Origin: Drosophila pseudoobscura
Lineage: Eukaryota; Arthropoda; Insecta; Diptera; Drosophilidae
DNA: 64,000 bases
Assembly (NCBI RefSeq): GCF_009870125.1
Contig: NC_046683.1
Coordinates: 65,177,869-65,241,868 of the forward strand
Direction of reading: 5' to 3'
Position numbers and translations under genes: made by a program. Positions 23,401-33,058 of the stretch are shown here, in pieces; the stretch's first letter is position 1, and every line of letters starts with the position of its first letter. The notes beneath the pieces are model-generated. The model was not told the origin of the DNA. It did not search any database and saw only the letters and a program-made list of their open reading frames with translations.

Positions 23401-24888
23401 TTCTCCACCACTGCGAGGCGCTTCCGCTCCTCGATATCCTCACCCAGGCCAAGCTGCCACAAGTCGCACGCTGCCCACAATCTGGCGCCGCTTGGGTTGC
23501 TCCATGTGGAAAGCAATGCGCGCCCTTTTGGCCGGAGTGGGTTGGGACGGGAGTCTGCCTCGCCGGCATTACTTTTGCTTTGATGTTTTACAAATTAGTC
23601 GCAGAAACGAACAGCTGGCGATTATGCCGGATCTGTTAAGGACTCGTTTTCTTGCAGATTCTTGTGGTCGGTACAACGTTGCTGCTGCGATGGTTTTATG
23701 TAGATTTTGTCGCAGGTATTGCATGGCCCAAGCCTTTTCGAGCCGATTGCCTGTGTGATTCAATGTACCTCTACGATATGCCAGACATAAATATAATTTT
23801 CCGACGAACGGTGTACGTTTTATGGTTCGTGTTGATTTATCTCTTTCAGAATAGTTCAAACTTAGGTTCGATTTTTGTTGCTACTTGCCACTTAAGTGGC
23901 GTGACGAAAATCTACGATTGGAACGAATAAAATGCATGCAGAGCACGAATTTCACCTTGAAACAAAACTGAAACTGCCCGTGGTTGCCTACGTTACGTTA
24001 ATTGTTAATACGCTACGTAGTGCAGGAATAACTGTGCCGCAACAATGAGTCGATGATCCTATCGATAATAGATATATGCATCGATGATAGCCAGAAAAGC
24101 TGGTAGTTTGAGCGAGCTTTGCTAACTGACTGATTTGCAAAGCCAGGTAGAACAGAGACAAGTCTGCAGTCACGACTTCCCACAGGGTATCTCTATTTTA
24201 GCAGTTTTACAACTAACTTTGTGGCGAAGAGAGAGATGGCAGGAGAGACAAAACGCCAAATCAGTGCTCGTAGGCGTCCTCGGACTCATCTCCCGGTTGT
24301 CAGACGAAGAACTGAGGCACTGTTTGGATCTTTAAAGTATAACAATCGATAATCTCTGGCGCAACGCTGCTCCCAGCTGGACACGAAAGCCACGCTGACG
24401 CATATATGTACTTCTCTCGCTCTCACTGAAGGCTTTTCCCATGAAGCCATCTCTTTTTTCGCAGCTACGCTTCGAATGTCCTATGGCCTATGGTCCTATA
24501 GCTATAATGTCACAAGCCCATTACCAATTAAAACTTATCGTCCCTTGATATCTCTGTCCTGGACTTGATGTCTGGTGAAGTCCAGCCATAACACGCAAAG
24601 AACGTTTTATTGTGGGGATTACCGAAACAGATTTCGATTAAATGTAGGGTAAATGTAGGACCTGCTGCAAAATAGCATGAATATAATCCAAATTGTTACG
24701 TCGATAAGCTACCCAGACACATTACGGCCAACTCATGGCGACAGTCCTGGTTTGATTTGTGAAAATTAATGTATAAAAACTGAAATTATTGTACGGTACG
24801 GTAAGGCCTTGCCCGTATCCGTGTCCGAACCTTGAGACTGTATGTCAACCATAAATTTAGCTCTTACCTTGTTCATGCCATTCCCCAT
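20447..24888 (-). CDS. CG10089: DUSP22/15-type phosphatase, long spliced isoform
   Basis: Exons 24888-24868, 22524-22408, 22330-21880, 21402-20803, 20742-20547 and 20477-20447; 471 residues, all junctions in phase. The 21-base first exon, 2.3 kb upstream, reads MGNGMNK, identical to the start of vertebrate DUSP22, with Gly-2 as an N-myristoylation site. This strongly supports the exon and predicts membrane anchoring. The core has Asp-57 and the HCLAGMSRS loop (Cys-88). After EKCPTG the ACAG|GTGCGA donor joins an exon starting VCNMDPTKGLFRRR. This adds a Ser/Pro-rich, Arg-rich tail with repeated EQRMEQRM-type units (likely a charged coiled coil) and a basic end (SLVKKPR). A 60 bp intron at 20802-20743 is in frame and easily missed. 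Role: phosphatase of MAPK/JNK-type cascades by family. The name comes from recognising the core and tail of the D. melanogaster gene. Confidence 0.87.
21464..24888 (-). CDS. CG10089: DUSP22/15-type phosphatase, read-through isoform
   Basis: Same first three exons, but the donor at 21879-21878 is not used and the third exon runs on to a stop at 21464 (exons 24888-24868, 22524-22408, 22330-21464; 334 residues). The extra tail is a real open frame, not intron noise. It aligns with the only tail available to the neighbouring copy, including SGEEIMPNVRYHNAD against CGEEIMPNVLYYKAN. It ends in a very basic stretch (KRRRRRKSKKIKK), a plausible nuclear signal. Selection on this tail in both genes suggests the read-through form is used. 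Relative use of the two isoforms cannot be judged from sequence. Confidence 0.7.
22618..22652. repeat. dispersed repeat scrap shared with 11453-11485
   Basis: Both sites share GTGAGnCGCGGCAAGGG followed by a CTCTACTT/ATCTACTT segment. This is probably the end of an old transposon. Neither copy is long enough to name. Confidence 0.5.
22653..24867. other. large first intron of CG10089
   Basis: The 2.3 kb intron between the MGNGMNK exon and the core. It contains a scrap (22961-22994) shared with 3119-3152 and several CGATA/ATCGAT sites around 24055-24085. Between 23170 and 23930 there are overlapping frames on both strands that look protein-like in pieces (for example a minus-strand stretch with DVFAGVGSFD) but are broken by frame changes. 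I could not assign these to a family. They may be a decayed pseudogene or chance. Confidence 0.4.
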
Positions 24889-25117
24889 GTTTCTTCATTT
24901 AAAAGTTGCGGCTCACTTCCTCAATTGTCAAACGAATTGTCCAAAAACACAGTGCTGCAAGAGAAGAAAAGGTAGACGAAGGGGCTTAGGTTTTGAATCC
25001 TTTCATTGGACAGACTGGGTGAGGGGCAGTGGGGGGTCTTTCCTTCCTGCTGCCTGTCTGTCGGTCTGCGCTTTTGTTGTGGTTGGCCCTGATGAAAGTG
25101 CAAGTGGCAAGATGCAA

Positions 25118-25160
25118 GCTGTTGCCACTGCCACTGCCACTGACACTGCCACTGCCAGGG
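25118..25160. repeat. CCACTG tandem repeat
   Basis: Six-base units ccactg with one variant. The same hexamer array, in coding frame, produces the Leu-Pro signal peptide of the guanylyl cyclase at 12233-12262. Confidence 0.7.
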
Positions 25161-27353
25161 CCGGGGTCGCCACACCACGCCATGCCACGGAAAGCCACCT
25201 TAGCCGAGACATAATGGATGTCTTTGCCACCGCCTTCGTCGCGGAAGTAAACAGACCTTGACGTTGACTCTGCCACTGGCTTTGTTGCATCTCATTAGTG
25301 GGACAGACAGACAGACGGCAGAGAGACAGACGGCAGAGAGACGAACGAAGGATACTCCTAGTATTGGTATTCGAATTGGGCTGAAATGCCAGAGGTTGCC
25401 CTGCCGTCATCCTGATGAGCCCCCGGCCATCATCCGGCGGTGCTTGTTTGGACCCCAACCGTAGGCAAGGCTAAGTTCTCTCCACAGTTCTGTCCTTGCA
25501 ACAGTTGGTTGGGCCTTCCTTCCCCCAATGCTTCCTTCTCGGAAGCGCCTCAGAGACGACAGCCTCATCACAAAGTCAAGTCGTAGGCAGTACACCTCGA
25601 GTTATGTAACCACAAACACTCACACTCACACACACACACGCACACACATACGGGTGTGTGGATAGCCCATCCTTTGGGTGCACTTGGAATCCGCCACATT
25701 TGCATAAGTGTCTCGAGTTGAGGCAATGAGTAAAAGTGTCGCTTTGTTGTAATTTCATTCCCGGCACGTTGCCGTGGGACCACGGGCATTAAATTGACTG
25801 ACACATCCGTGGAGGAGCAGATAAGGCACGTGTGCCGTATGGAGCAAAAGCAGCTGCCATTTGCCAGTCCGCTCCATTCCTCCATCCCTGCGCCCCCAGT
25901 ACCTTTTTGCACAGAAAATTACGAAATTAGAGCAGTCAATCCTCTTCATCATCTCGATGGTATCGGAGGCAATTGATCAGCCGAAATAGCTGCTTAGCCG
26001 CTCTCGGACCGCAGCGGCATGGATTCAAGTGCATCCAATCACCATTACAGTGGCTATAAATAGTCTGGGCCCCCCCCCACCGTCGTGTCCGCCTGAGGTG
26101 GACTGTGGACTGTGGAGCGACCAGTGCGCCGCCATTCAATTCAAATCAATTGATGTGACACTTCGCTCAGCTTCCCAGCCTCGCAGCCTCGCAGCCTGCT
26201 CTGCTATTCCGCGCTTCTCTTTCGCTGGCGAATCTCCCGCAGCTCTCCATGGCCAGGGATTGGCGGAGGTTTCCCGGGAAAACTGCTTGTCGGAATCGAT
26301 TGGCTTGTGTGCCCGGCGATGTCCTGCAGCATCGCCTTCGTCGTCTGTGACCATGTGAGCGTTCTGTGTTTGTTCAGCCTGTGGCCAAATATTTTAGGGG
26401 CCATGATTGAAAAACATTTTTGCATTGAATTCACCGACAAACTCCTAATGAAATCGCATTGTGGCTGGCTGTCTGTCTGTCTGTCGGCTGTCTGTCCCGC
26501 CATCACTTGTGGGCTGTTTGCCAAAAGTTTTTTTTCGCCGGGTTTGGGCAAAGAAAAAAAAAGTGTTGCATGCCCCAAGGCCCAAAGACATTGAGCGAGG
26601 CTCTGAATTTATGGGAAACTTTAATCAAATTAAATTAGTTCCTGCCCTCTCCCTGCCCCGCATCATCTGATTGCGCTTGTCAAGATTTTCATGGGCTGCC
26701 AAGTTTTCCACTTAATGTTTTTTCTCTTGTTTTTCCAACGACAGTTCTTTCATTATCATTTCCCATCAATCGACTTCTAATTCCGACTTTTTGCTGGGCA
26801 CAGCACAGCGTGCCCAATGCCAGTCGATGGGGCAGGAGCACTACTCGCATATATAGTATATAGTACGGTATGTATGCATATAAATTAGCTCAATCCGGCC
26901 TTGTACAGTAGTACACCTCCAGCTCCTCCTCCTCCTCCTCCTCAGCGCCTGCCGTCTAGCAGTCAATTATATCGTTTAGACATTCTACATGAGCAATAAA
27001 ATACATGCAAGCGGCACCAGAAGCCACACCTACTAGGACGCGGGACGCGGGACTGGGAATGGCACTGGGACTGGTACTGGGAATGGGACCAGGACGGGGC
27101 CTTTATGACTCCATCGCTGCTGGGCTTGCTGTTTGGTGACTCAATGACAGCGGATTTGGAGTGAAGCCCCCGCAGCGGTTCTGCTCCACCCCTCCCAGTC
27201 CCAATGCCGACTCGATTGCTCAGTGACTGTGAAAAAATGTGCCTTTTCCACGAGTTTTGTTTATAATAAATGTCTCGGGCAAAAGGACACAAACAGGAAA
27301 CACACACACACACACACATGGATCTATCTAAATATATATGTTCTGAAGGGCGA

Positions 27354-28121
27354 TTAAGTTTTGCTTCCTTTTGCTGCCAGGCAGGCAGTTTTAAATAAAT
27401 TCAAAGGGGAGCCTCGGCTTGGCTCCCTCTGCCCCCCGTACACATGCGGCATGGGGCTCACAAAGCAGAAGAGATCGGAGAGGATGCGGAGGGCGATGGG
27501 GACATCATGTTTGCCATACACGACTGGATAAGGATAAGGGCAGCCAAGCTGGCAACCAAATAGCGCCGCTTTGTCTGGGGAGGACTTCAATGGACTGGCA
27601 GGATTCGAGTCCCACTCCTCGGACAGAAGCCGCCGCCTGGGAGAAACTTTCTCTGTGGGCCACGTGCTGCCATAAAATGGTTTATTAACATCAGGGGAGG
27701 ACCGGGAAAGGCATGGCTGGTTGTGGATTTTATGAGCATCGAAGATTCCCTTGCTGGAGGCAAATATTTGAGTAGTCCTCTCGGGTTCGGGTTCGGGTCT
27801 GGGTCTGGGTGCAGCTCCTAAACAAACGCTGGGACCAGCAGAAACTGTTCCTCGATGGCCACAGGCTATCTGCTGACCCGTGGACACCCCTGGCCAGGAC
27901 CCCCGTTCTGTGTTGTCCGCTCTCCAACATCCTTGACAGAGACAAAGTGTTGCAATCGCAGTGGCAATAAAAGCCAAATGGATCGCCCGGGCGTCACTGT
28001 TCCCCATGATGGCGCACATAATCCGACCCGAGGACATCAGCCATGATTCGCCATGCAATTCATCTTTCCCCCTCGTTCCGCCCACCCCCACACTCTCCGG
28101 CTGAAGGCTAATTAACTGCAT
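27354..28121 (-). CDS. orphan 255-codon open frame, doubtful
   Basis: Uninterrupted frame with a genuine ATG at 28121. It resembles no family I know. An internal Met at about residue 39 starts MGNSDARAIHLAFIATAIATL, which looks like a signal peptide ending near a Cys cluster. A short Pro/Arg/Glu repeat (PRPRPEPEPE) comes from a GGGTTCG/GGGTCTG tandem. No promoter, introns or polyadenylation signal are evident. With GC near 50% a chance frame of this length is uncommon but possible. I keep it only as a candidate. Confidence 0.15.
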   Translation of the reverse strand: MQLISLQPESVGVGGTRGKDELHGESWLMSSGRIMCAIMGNSDARAIHLAFIATAIATLCLCQGCWRADNTERGSWPGVSTGQQIACGHRGTVSAGPSVCLGAAPRPRPEPEPERTTQIFASSKGIFDAHKIHNQPCLSRSSPDVNKPFYGSTWPTEKVSPRRRLLSEEWDSNPASPLKSSPDKAALFGCQLGCPYPYPVVYGKHDVPIALRILSDLFCFVSPMPHVYGGQREPSRGSPLNLFKTACLAAKGSKT

Positions 28122-29510
28122 TCATGTCCAATCCCATTCTTTATAGCCAGGGCGACCCCTTCAAATGGTGACAATTTCGGCCTGTTGAAGCACTTGGCTC
28201 GGAAAGTTTTAGCCCTTGTCGGAGCCCAATTTAAATAAATAATTAGGGTGGCAAGGGGTACAGGAAGGGATCAGGCAGGCAGGCAGGCAGGGGAGGGAGG
28301 TCGTGCATGCCTCAAAATATTAATTTCACTTTACATATGCAATGACAGGAACACAGGAAATCGGGCTTGGGGCATGCTCTTTTTGTGTGCAACAAGGGAA
28401 ATTAAGCGAAATGGAGCGCATGGATGGGGCTAACAGAACAGTATGGGAAGTGGGATTCCAGCGATACAGAACCTTTTTAATTAATAGACGCAATAGATGA
28501 TAGGTATCAGAGCCGAATCGGAAGTGGCAGTCCCCTAATTAAGCGTGAAAGTAACAGCGTGGCTGGAAGCAAATATGTACATCCTATAGAGAGGTTCTAT
28601 TCAGGCATAAAATATGCATACCTGCGAATACGACAGATCCGTCCGGATACAAGCTGGATCTAGGACCAGACCCTGACTTAAGCCCTTGCCCCACGCCACT
28701 CGAGTGGAGTCATCGCAGTGTTCCCTGCCACAGTCACGTCTCGAGCCATTTTCACACCAATTTGCATTTGACGGCCAGATGACAGGGGCACGACCTGGCC
28801 CGACTCTGCCTTGGTCTGGGCCAGACATTACACATACGACCCGTGGGGCATGATTTACATGGAAAACACTTACGCGCTCCTGCCACGGGACTGGGATTCC
28901 GTTAATTCCCAGGTTGCGTGCCGTAGCATCGAGAACCAACACACAAACAACAACAAAAAATAACAAAAAATAATTTCACTAAAATGGCCCGAAAGCTGCA
29001 AATTACGCCATATAGCAGTGTAATTTTCGGGGCATTTGCGTTTAGCGGGAACCAGGAGTGGTGGAGCAGGAGTTGTGGAGGGTCAGGCGCCAGGCGTCAT
29101 CGACCAGGAAAGCGACCCATTATAGGACCATTACGAGTATAGGGAATAGCTAAACTTACATTATCGTTGCGCTCCTCTGCTGACTCCTTCGTCCCACGCC
29201 GTAGGGTCAATGTAACTCCAGCATGGGGGACTTTGACTTCGAGCCCGACTCCACTTCTGCTGCTCCTGCTGCTAGTGCTGCTGCAGCTGCTGTTGCGACG
29301 ACGACGAGAGAGGGAAACTCCCGTCTGAGTGGGAGGGGGAGGGGGTCGCGCAAGGTGCCGAGGTGAGCGAAACCAAGCAACTCCTCGAAGACTGTTATAT
29401 CACGACGAGGACGCCGCAGCGGCCGCAAACGTAAAATTTTGATTCGTACTTAGCTCCGTTCCGAGTTTACGAGTTTCCGAGTTTCCGATTTTCCGAGTCC
29501 CCTTTCTCTC

Positions 29511-29783
29511 AGTGTGAACGCAAAACTGAATTTTGTGACAGTTAGGGCTGCCGTTTACTGTTGTGTTCCTGCCATGCCGTGCCGTGCCAGCAGAGTGTGT
29601 ATCGAAGGGCGGTCGGTCGGTTGGGCGGTCGGGCGTGGAGCAGCAGTAACCACGGCCACAACAGCAACAACAGCAGCCACAAAGCGATTAAGTAGTAGGA
29701 GAAACAATGAAAGGCGAACCGCAAGAAACGCAGCGCGAGAAAAGTGGAAGGAAGGGAAATAAAAAACGAGCTGCAGCCGCCGC
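29511..29783 (+). promoter_or_regulatory. stv: candidate distal leader exon of stv
   Basis: A TCAGTG initiator with +1 at 29511 follows a CGAGTTTC-type short repeat array (29465-29500). An A-rich leader runs to a GC|GTGAGT donor at 29784. The next useful acceptor on this strand is at 32899-32900 (TTTTCTGTCGCAG), which leads into the stv start exon. The exon is noncoding. This is plausible as an alternative stv first exon but unproven. Confidence 0.35.
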
Positions 29784-31935
29784 GTGAGTGTCGTGAGGTG
29801 GAAGATAGAGAGCGCCAAACAAAACGCCTCAAACGCTAGTCAGAGACTGAATCTGAAAGGAAAGCGCTTGCAGGGAAAACGCTCAGCAGGACTCGGCTCG
29901 AGTGGAGTGCAAAAGGCAGAGCCACCGACGGCGGCAGCGGCATCAGCGGTAGTGGCGTGGCAGTGGCAGAGCCAGCCACAGACAGCCGAGGGTCATGAAT
30001 GGGAACCCGAGCCGAGCATGCGCTCTCTCGCAGCGCGCCAAAATTAAAGCTCACTCAAAGCAAAGCTACGACTGAGGCCGAGAATGAGAGTGAGTGAGAG
30101 TGCGATTGCGAATGCGAGCGCGAGTGCGAATGGCATGACGAGAGAGAGAGAGGGAGAGTGCGTAAAAACCTTTGATTCAGTTATATAATTGGTGGCCAGG
30201 TTTGGTGGCGTTTGTTTTGCTGCCATATACTCTACCAGGTATAAAGGTACCTGTCGGTCGGCAATTAACGCCCCACCAATAATCAGGGAATTGCCACTTC
30301 CCCCCCATTCCAATAGCCACATCGAACGACTTCCGATACGCTCATGAAACGCTTAAAGGAATCCATTTTTGGGCACTAACTGTAATACAGTGCTGTAAGG
30401 GATTAGCGAAGAGGAACAGTGGGATCAGAAGAGCAAATATTTCATTGTGCCTGAGCCGGGCATATGTTGAGTAAACACAAATTTATTATTATAAATCCCA
30501 TTAGGAGATTGGCTTAGAGCTGACTAAAAAATATACTAATGTGTGTTTGCATCTCCAAAGGTAAACACTTTCTGAGTAATTGATTCCGATTATTACAATT
30601 CTTCCAGCTCTATATCACTTTCCGTCCTTCTCCGATTTCAGCTTATTTCAGCCAAAATAATCACTTGACGCGGCTGACTCACTCAATTCGATTTGTTTTG
30701 ACGGGTTGCAGGGGTCCCATAAAAGGAACGAATTCGCATGCGATACTCTCACTAGAAGTATCACCCACTCTTTCCCGTAATTCAGACATATATACATACC
30801 TATGTGCATATAGACATATGGACATACATATGTACCGATGCGTAGCTTGGCAAAAACCTAACCTATTTTACTCGGTGGTCTTTTGATACCATTGCAGTCC
30901 CAGTACTGGTACTTTTATCAGATTTCTTAACATTCTGGGAGACATGCTGGGCATTATCTAATATCTGTCGGTGCTCTTGGGGAGAGAATTCTAGCTTCGA
31001 CGTTCTCTTTGTGACTTTTTGCTTTAGAATTTCGGATTCCGAGGAAAAACGTCTGGGATGCAACATGAATTTGACTTCGTTTTTGCATTGCGTTTCGCCT
31101 TTGTGGCTATATTAGATGGCTTTCCCCTACACATATGTATGTATGTATATATATAATATATATGTACATGCATTTATCATTGTGTGGATGCGTGTGCTTA
31201 TAGAGAGATGTGTGCAATATTTAATTATGAATTATTTCAATTTTATATGCTCGGCCGACGCTGTTGTTCGGGCGAAAAGCTAGAAAATATTTGGAAAATA
31301 CATCGAACGGTTAAAGCAGCTTTCTGTGTGGGCGTGTCGCCGGCCAGGCGACTATCTATGTATGTACATATATATGTACATATATGTACGATTGTACATA
31401 TGCATCATTTTGGCATTCTGAGGAAAATGCCTTGGCCGTAGGTGACGCATCGTTCTACAAAAGGCAACAGCGCTAAGTAAACAGTGGTTGACCAGAGAGC
31501 AGTATGCAGTAATCAGCCGATCGTCATATCGGTTGATGGCAGAAGACATTGCGGCGCTGCAAAAACAAGAAAGAAGGGAAATAGGGAACTCGAGAGGCGG
31601 TACACATACATACATACATACATATGTATGTACAGAAAGGTATCGAGTGGGGGAGCAGATCGAGGTAGCGGAGATCGTTAGTCACGAACCCATTGATGGA
31701 TTGATTGACGATTGAACAACTCCGTTAGTGGGCGACGACAACTGTTTACCCCCGCTGCCGTTGCTGGTGACGCAGTGGATGTGTGCGGCGGCGACGACGA
31801 CGGACATGTAGGCGTCGCTCCGGCTTAGTTACACGTTCTAGAAGCCATGCGACTGCGACTGCCATGGAATTCGTCTCTGAGAGCCGCTCTCGGCCAGCTT
31901 TTTAGCCCCATCGACGCGTCGTCTCCACGTCCGTC
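29784..31935. other. noncoding, upstream of stv
   Basis: No gene supported. Contents: GAGTG/GCGAATG-type repeats at 30085-30135, a GA run at 30141-30155 and palindromic ACATATATGTACATA patches at 31360-31400 and 31605-31630. Likely regulatory or first-intron DNA of stv. Confidence 0.4.
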
Positions 31936-31939
31936 TATT

Positions 31940-31976
31940 TATAAATCTGATGTGTGTGTATCTTGGGCAACGATCA
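31940..31976 (+). promoter_or_regulatory. stv: TATA/Inr promoter upstream of stv long form
   Basis: TATAAAT at 31940 is followed by a TCAGTG initiator with +1 at 31976. The transcript would run through GA and CA repeats (32190-32215) toward the start codon at 33059, probably with splicing to the acceptor at 32899-32900. Confidence 0.45.
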
Positions 31977-32182
31977 GTGCAGAAACCAGAGAGCCGAGAG
32001 AGAGCGTCAGATGGAGAATGATACAGAGAGAGAGCGAGAGGGAGAGGCAGTAAAGTGTTTACCTATTTAGGCCTTAACTTGGTGGAGTGGAGAGACGAGA
32101 CTGAGACACGGAGACAGGTTCGACATATGGCAGAGAAGCCAAGCAAAGCTTACACACACAAACCGCGTGGCAAAACTACAAG

Positions 32183-32216
<34 letters not shown>

Positions 32217-33058
32217 AAGATAGCAGCCCCAACGCCAGCGACAGCGGGAGCCATTTGCTTTGGGGCCACTAGCAAGCGGCGATGGCGCTCAATCGACGAG
32301 CAACTTTGGCAGCGTGAAGAACGGACGACGGCGCAGAGACTACGTGGATATTTGGCTAAATAAACAACAACAAAATCAAAGTGTTTTTTTTCATAGTGTG
32401 CATGCGTGTGTGTGTGTGTGTCGGCGGCAATGTGCAAAAATAAAAAATCTATATATATTTTAAATTGAATATAGAAATACAAAAGCACACACACGGGAGA
32501 GGAGTGGAAGGGAGACAAAAGATTGCAGCGGAAATACTAAAAAAGCAAAAAGCGAAAAGTGGAAGTGGAAAAAAGTGTCTGCTTTTGTGTGTGTGTTTGT
32601 GTGTTAGAAAGTGTGGCCAGAAGTGACATCACACCCGGAGAAGGCGACGCGGGGACAAGAGCATCAGAGTGATTAGCAGGAGCCAGCCGTTGAGAAGTAT
32701 CAGCAGGAGAACCGCCCACAAAAGCGGCGAAAATTAACGCGCAACGCAGCGGAACATACGAGAACTAGCAGCGCAGCGCAGCACGCGCCAGCGTCGTTGT
32801 CGTCGTCGTCGTCGTTCAAGGTGAACCCGCACTCCACTCCATTCCCTCGCACGATCCGAGAGTTGGCTGTCCCGCTTCCAAAAACTATTTTCTGTCGCAG
32901 CAACTCTTTCGACAAGCCTCAGAAGTTAAAGCTAAATTCAGAATTATAAAGGAAGAGAACACAGAAATTTTCTTTGCACGCCCGGACTCGAGAACAGTTA
33001 GGGTAACGGCAACGGCAACGGCAGGGATAACGGTCAAGAAAGCAACTCGGAAACTGAG

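Larger units (their letters stand above)
24889..29510. other. noncoding region between CG10089 and stv leaders
   Basis: No supported gene. The promoter of CG10089 should lie just right of 24888. Contents: CCACTG-type tandem units at about 25118-25160, CA/TG runs near 25620-25650 and 27300-27320, and a GGGTTCG/GGGTCTG tandem near 27781-27812. A 255-codon open frame on the minus strand (28121-27354) is listed separately. The rest looks like ordinary euchromatic intergenic DNA, likely with stv enhancers. Confidence 0.45.
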
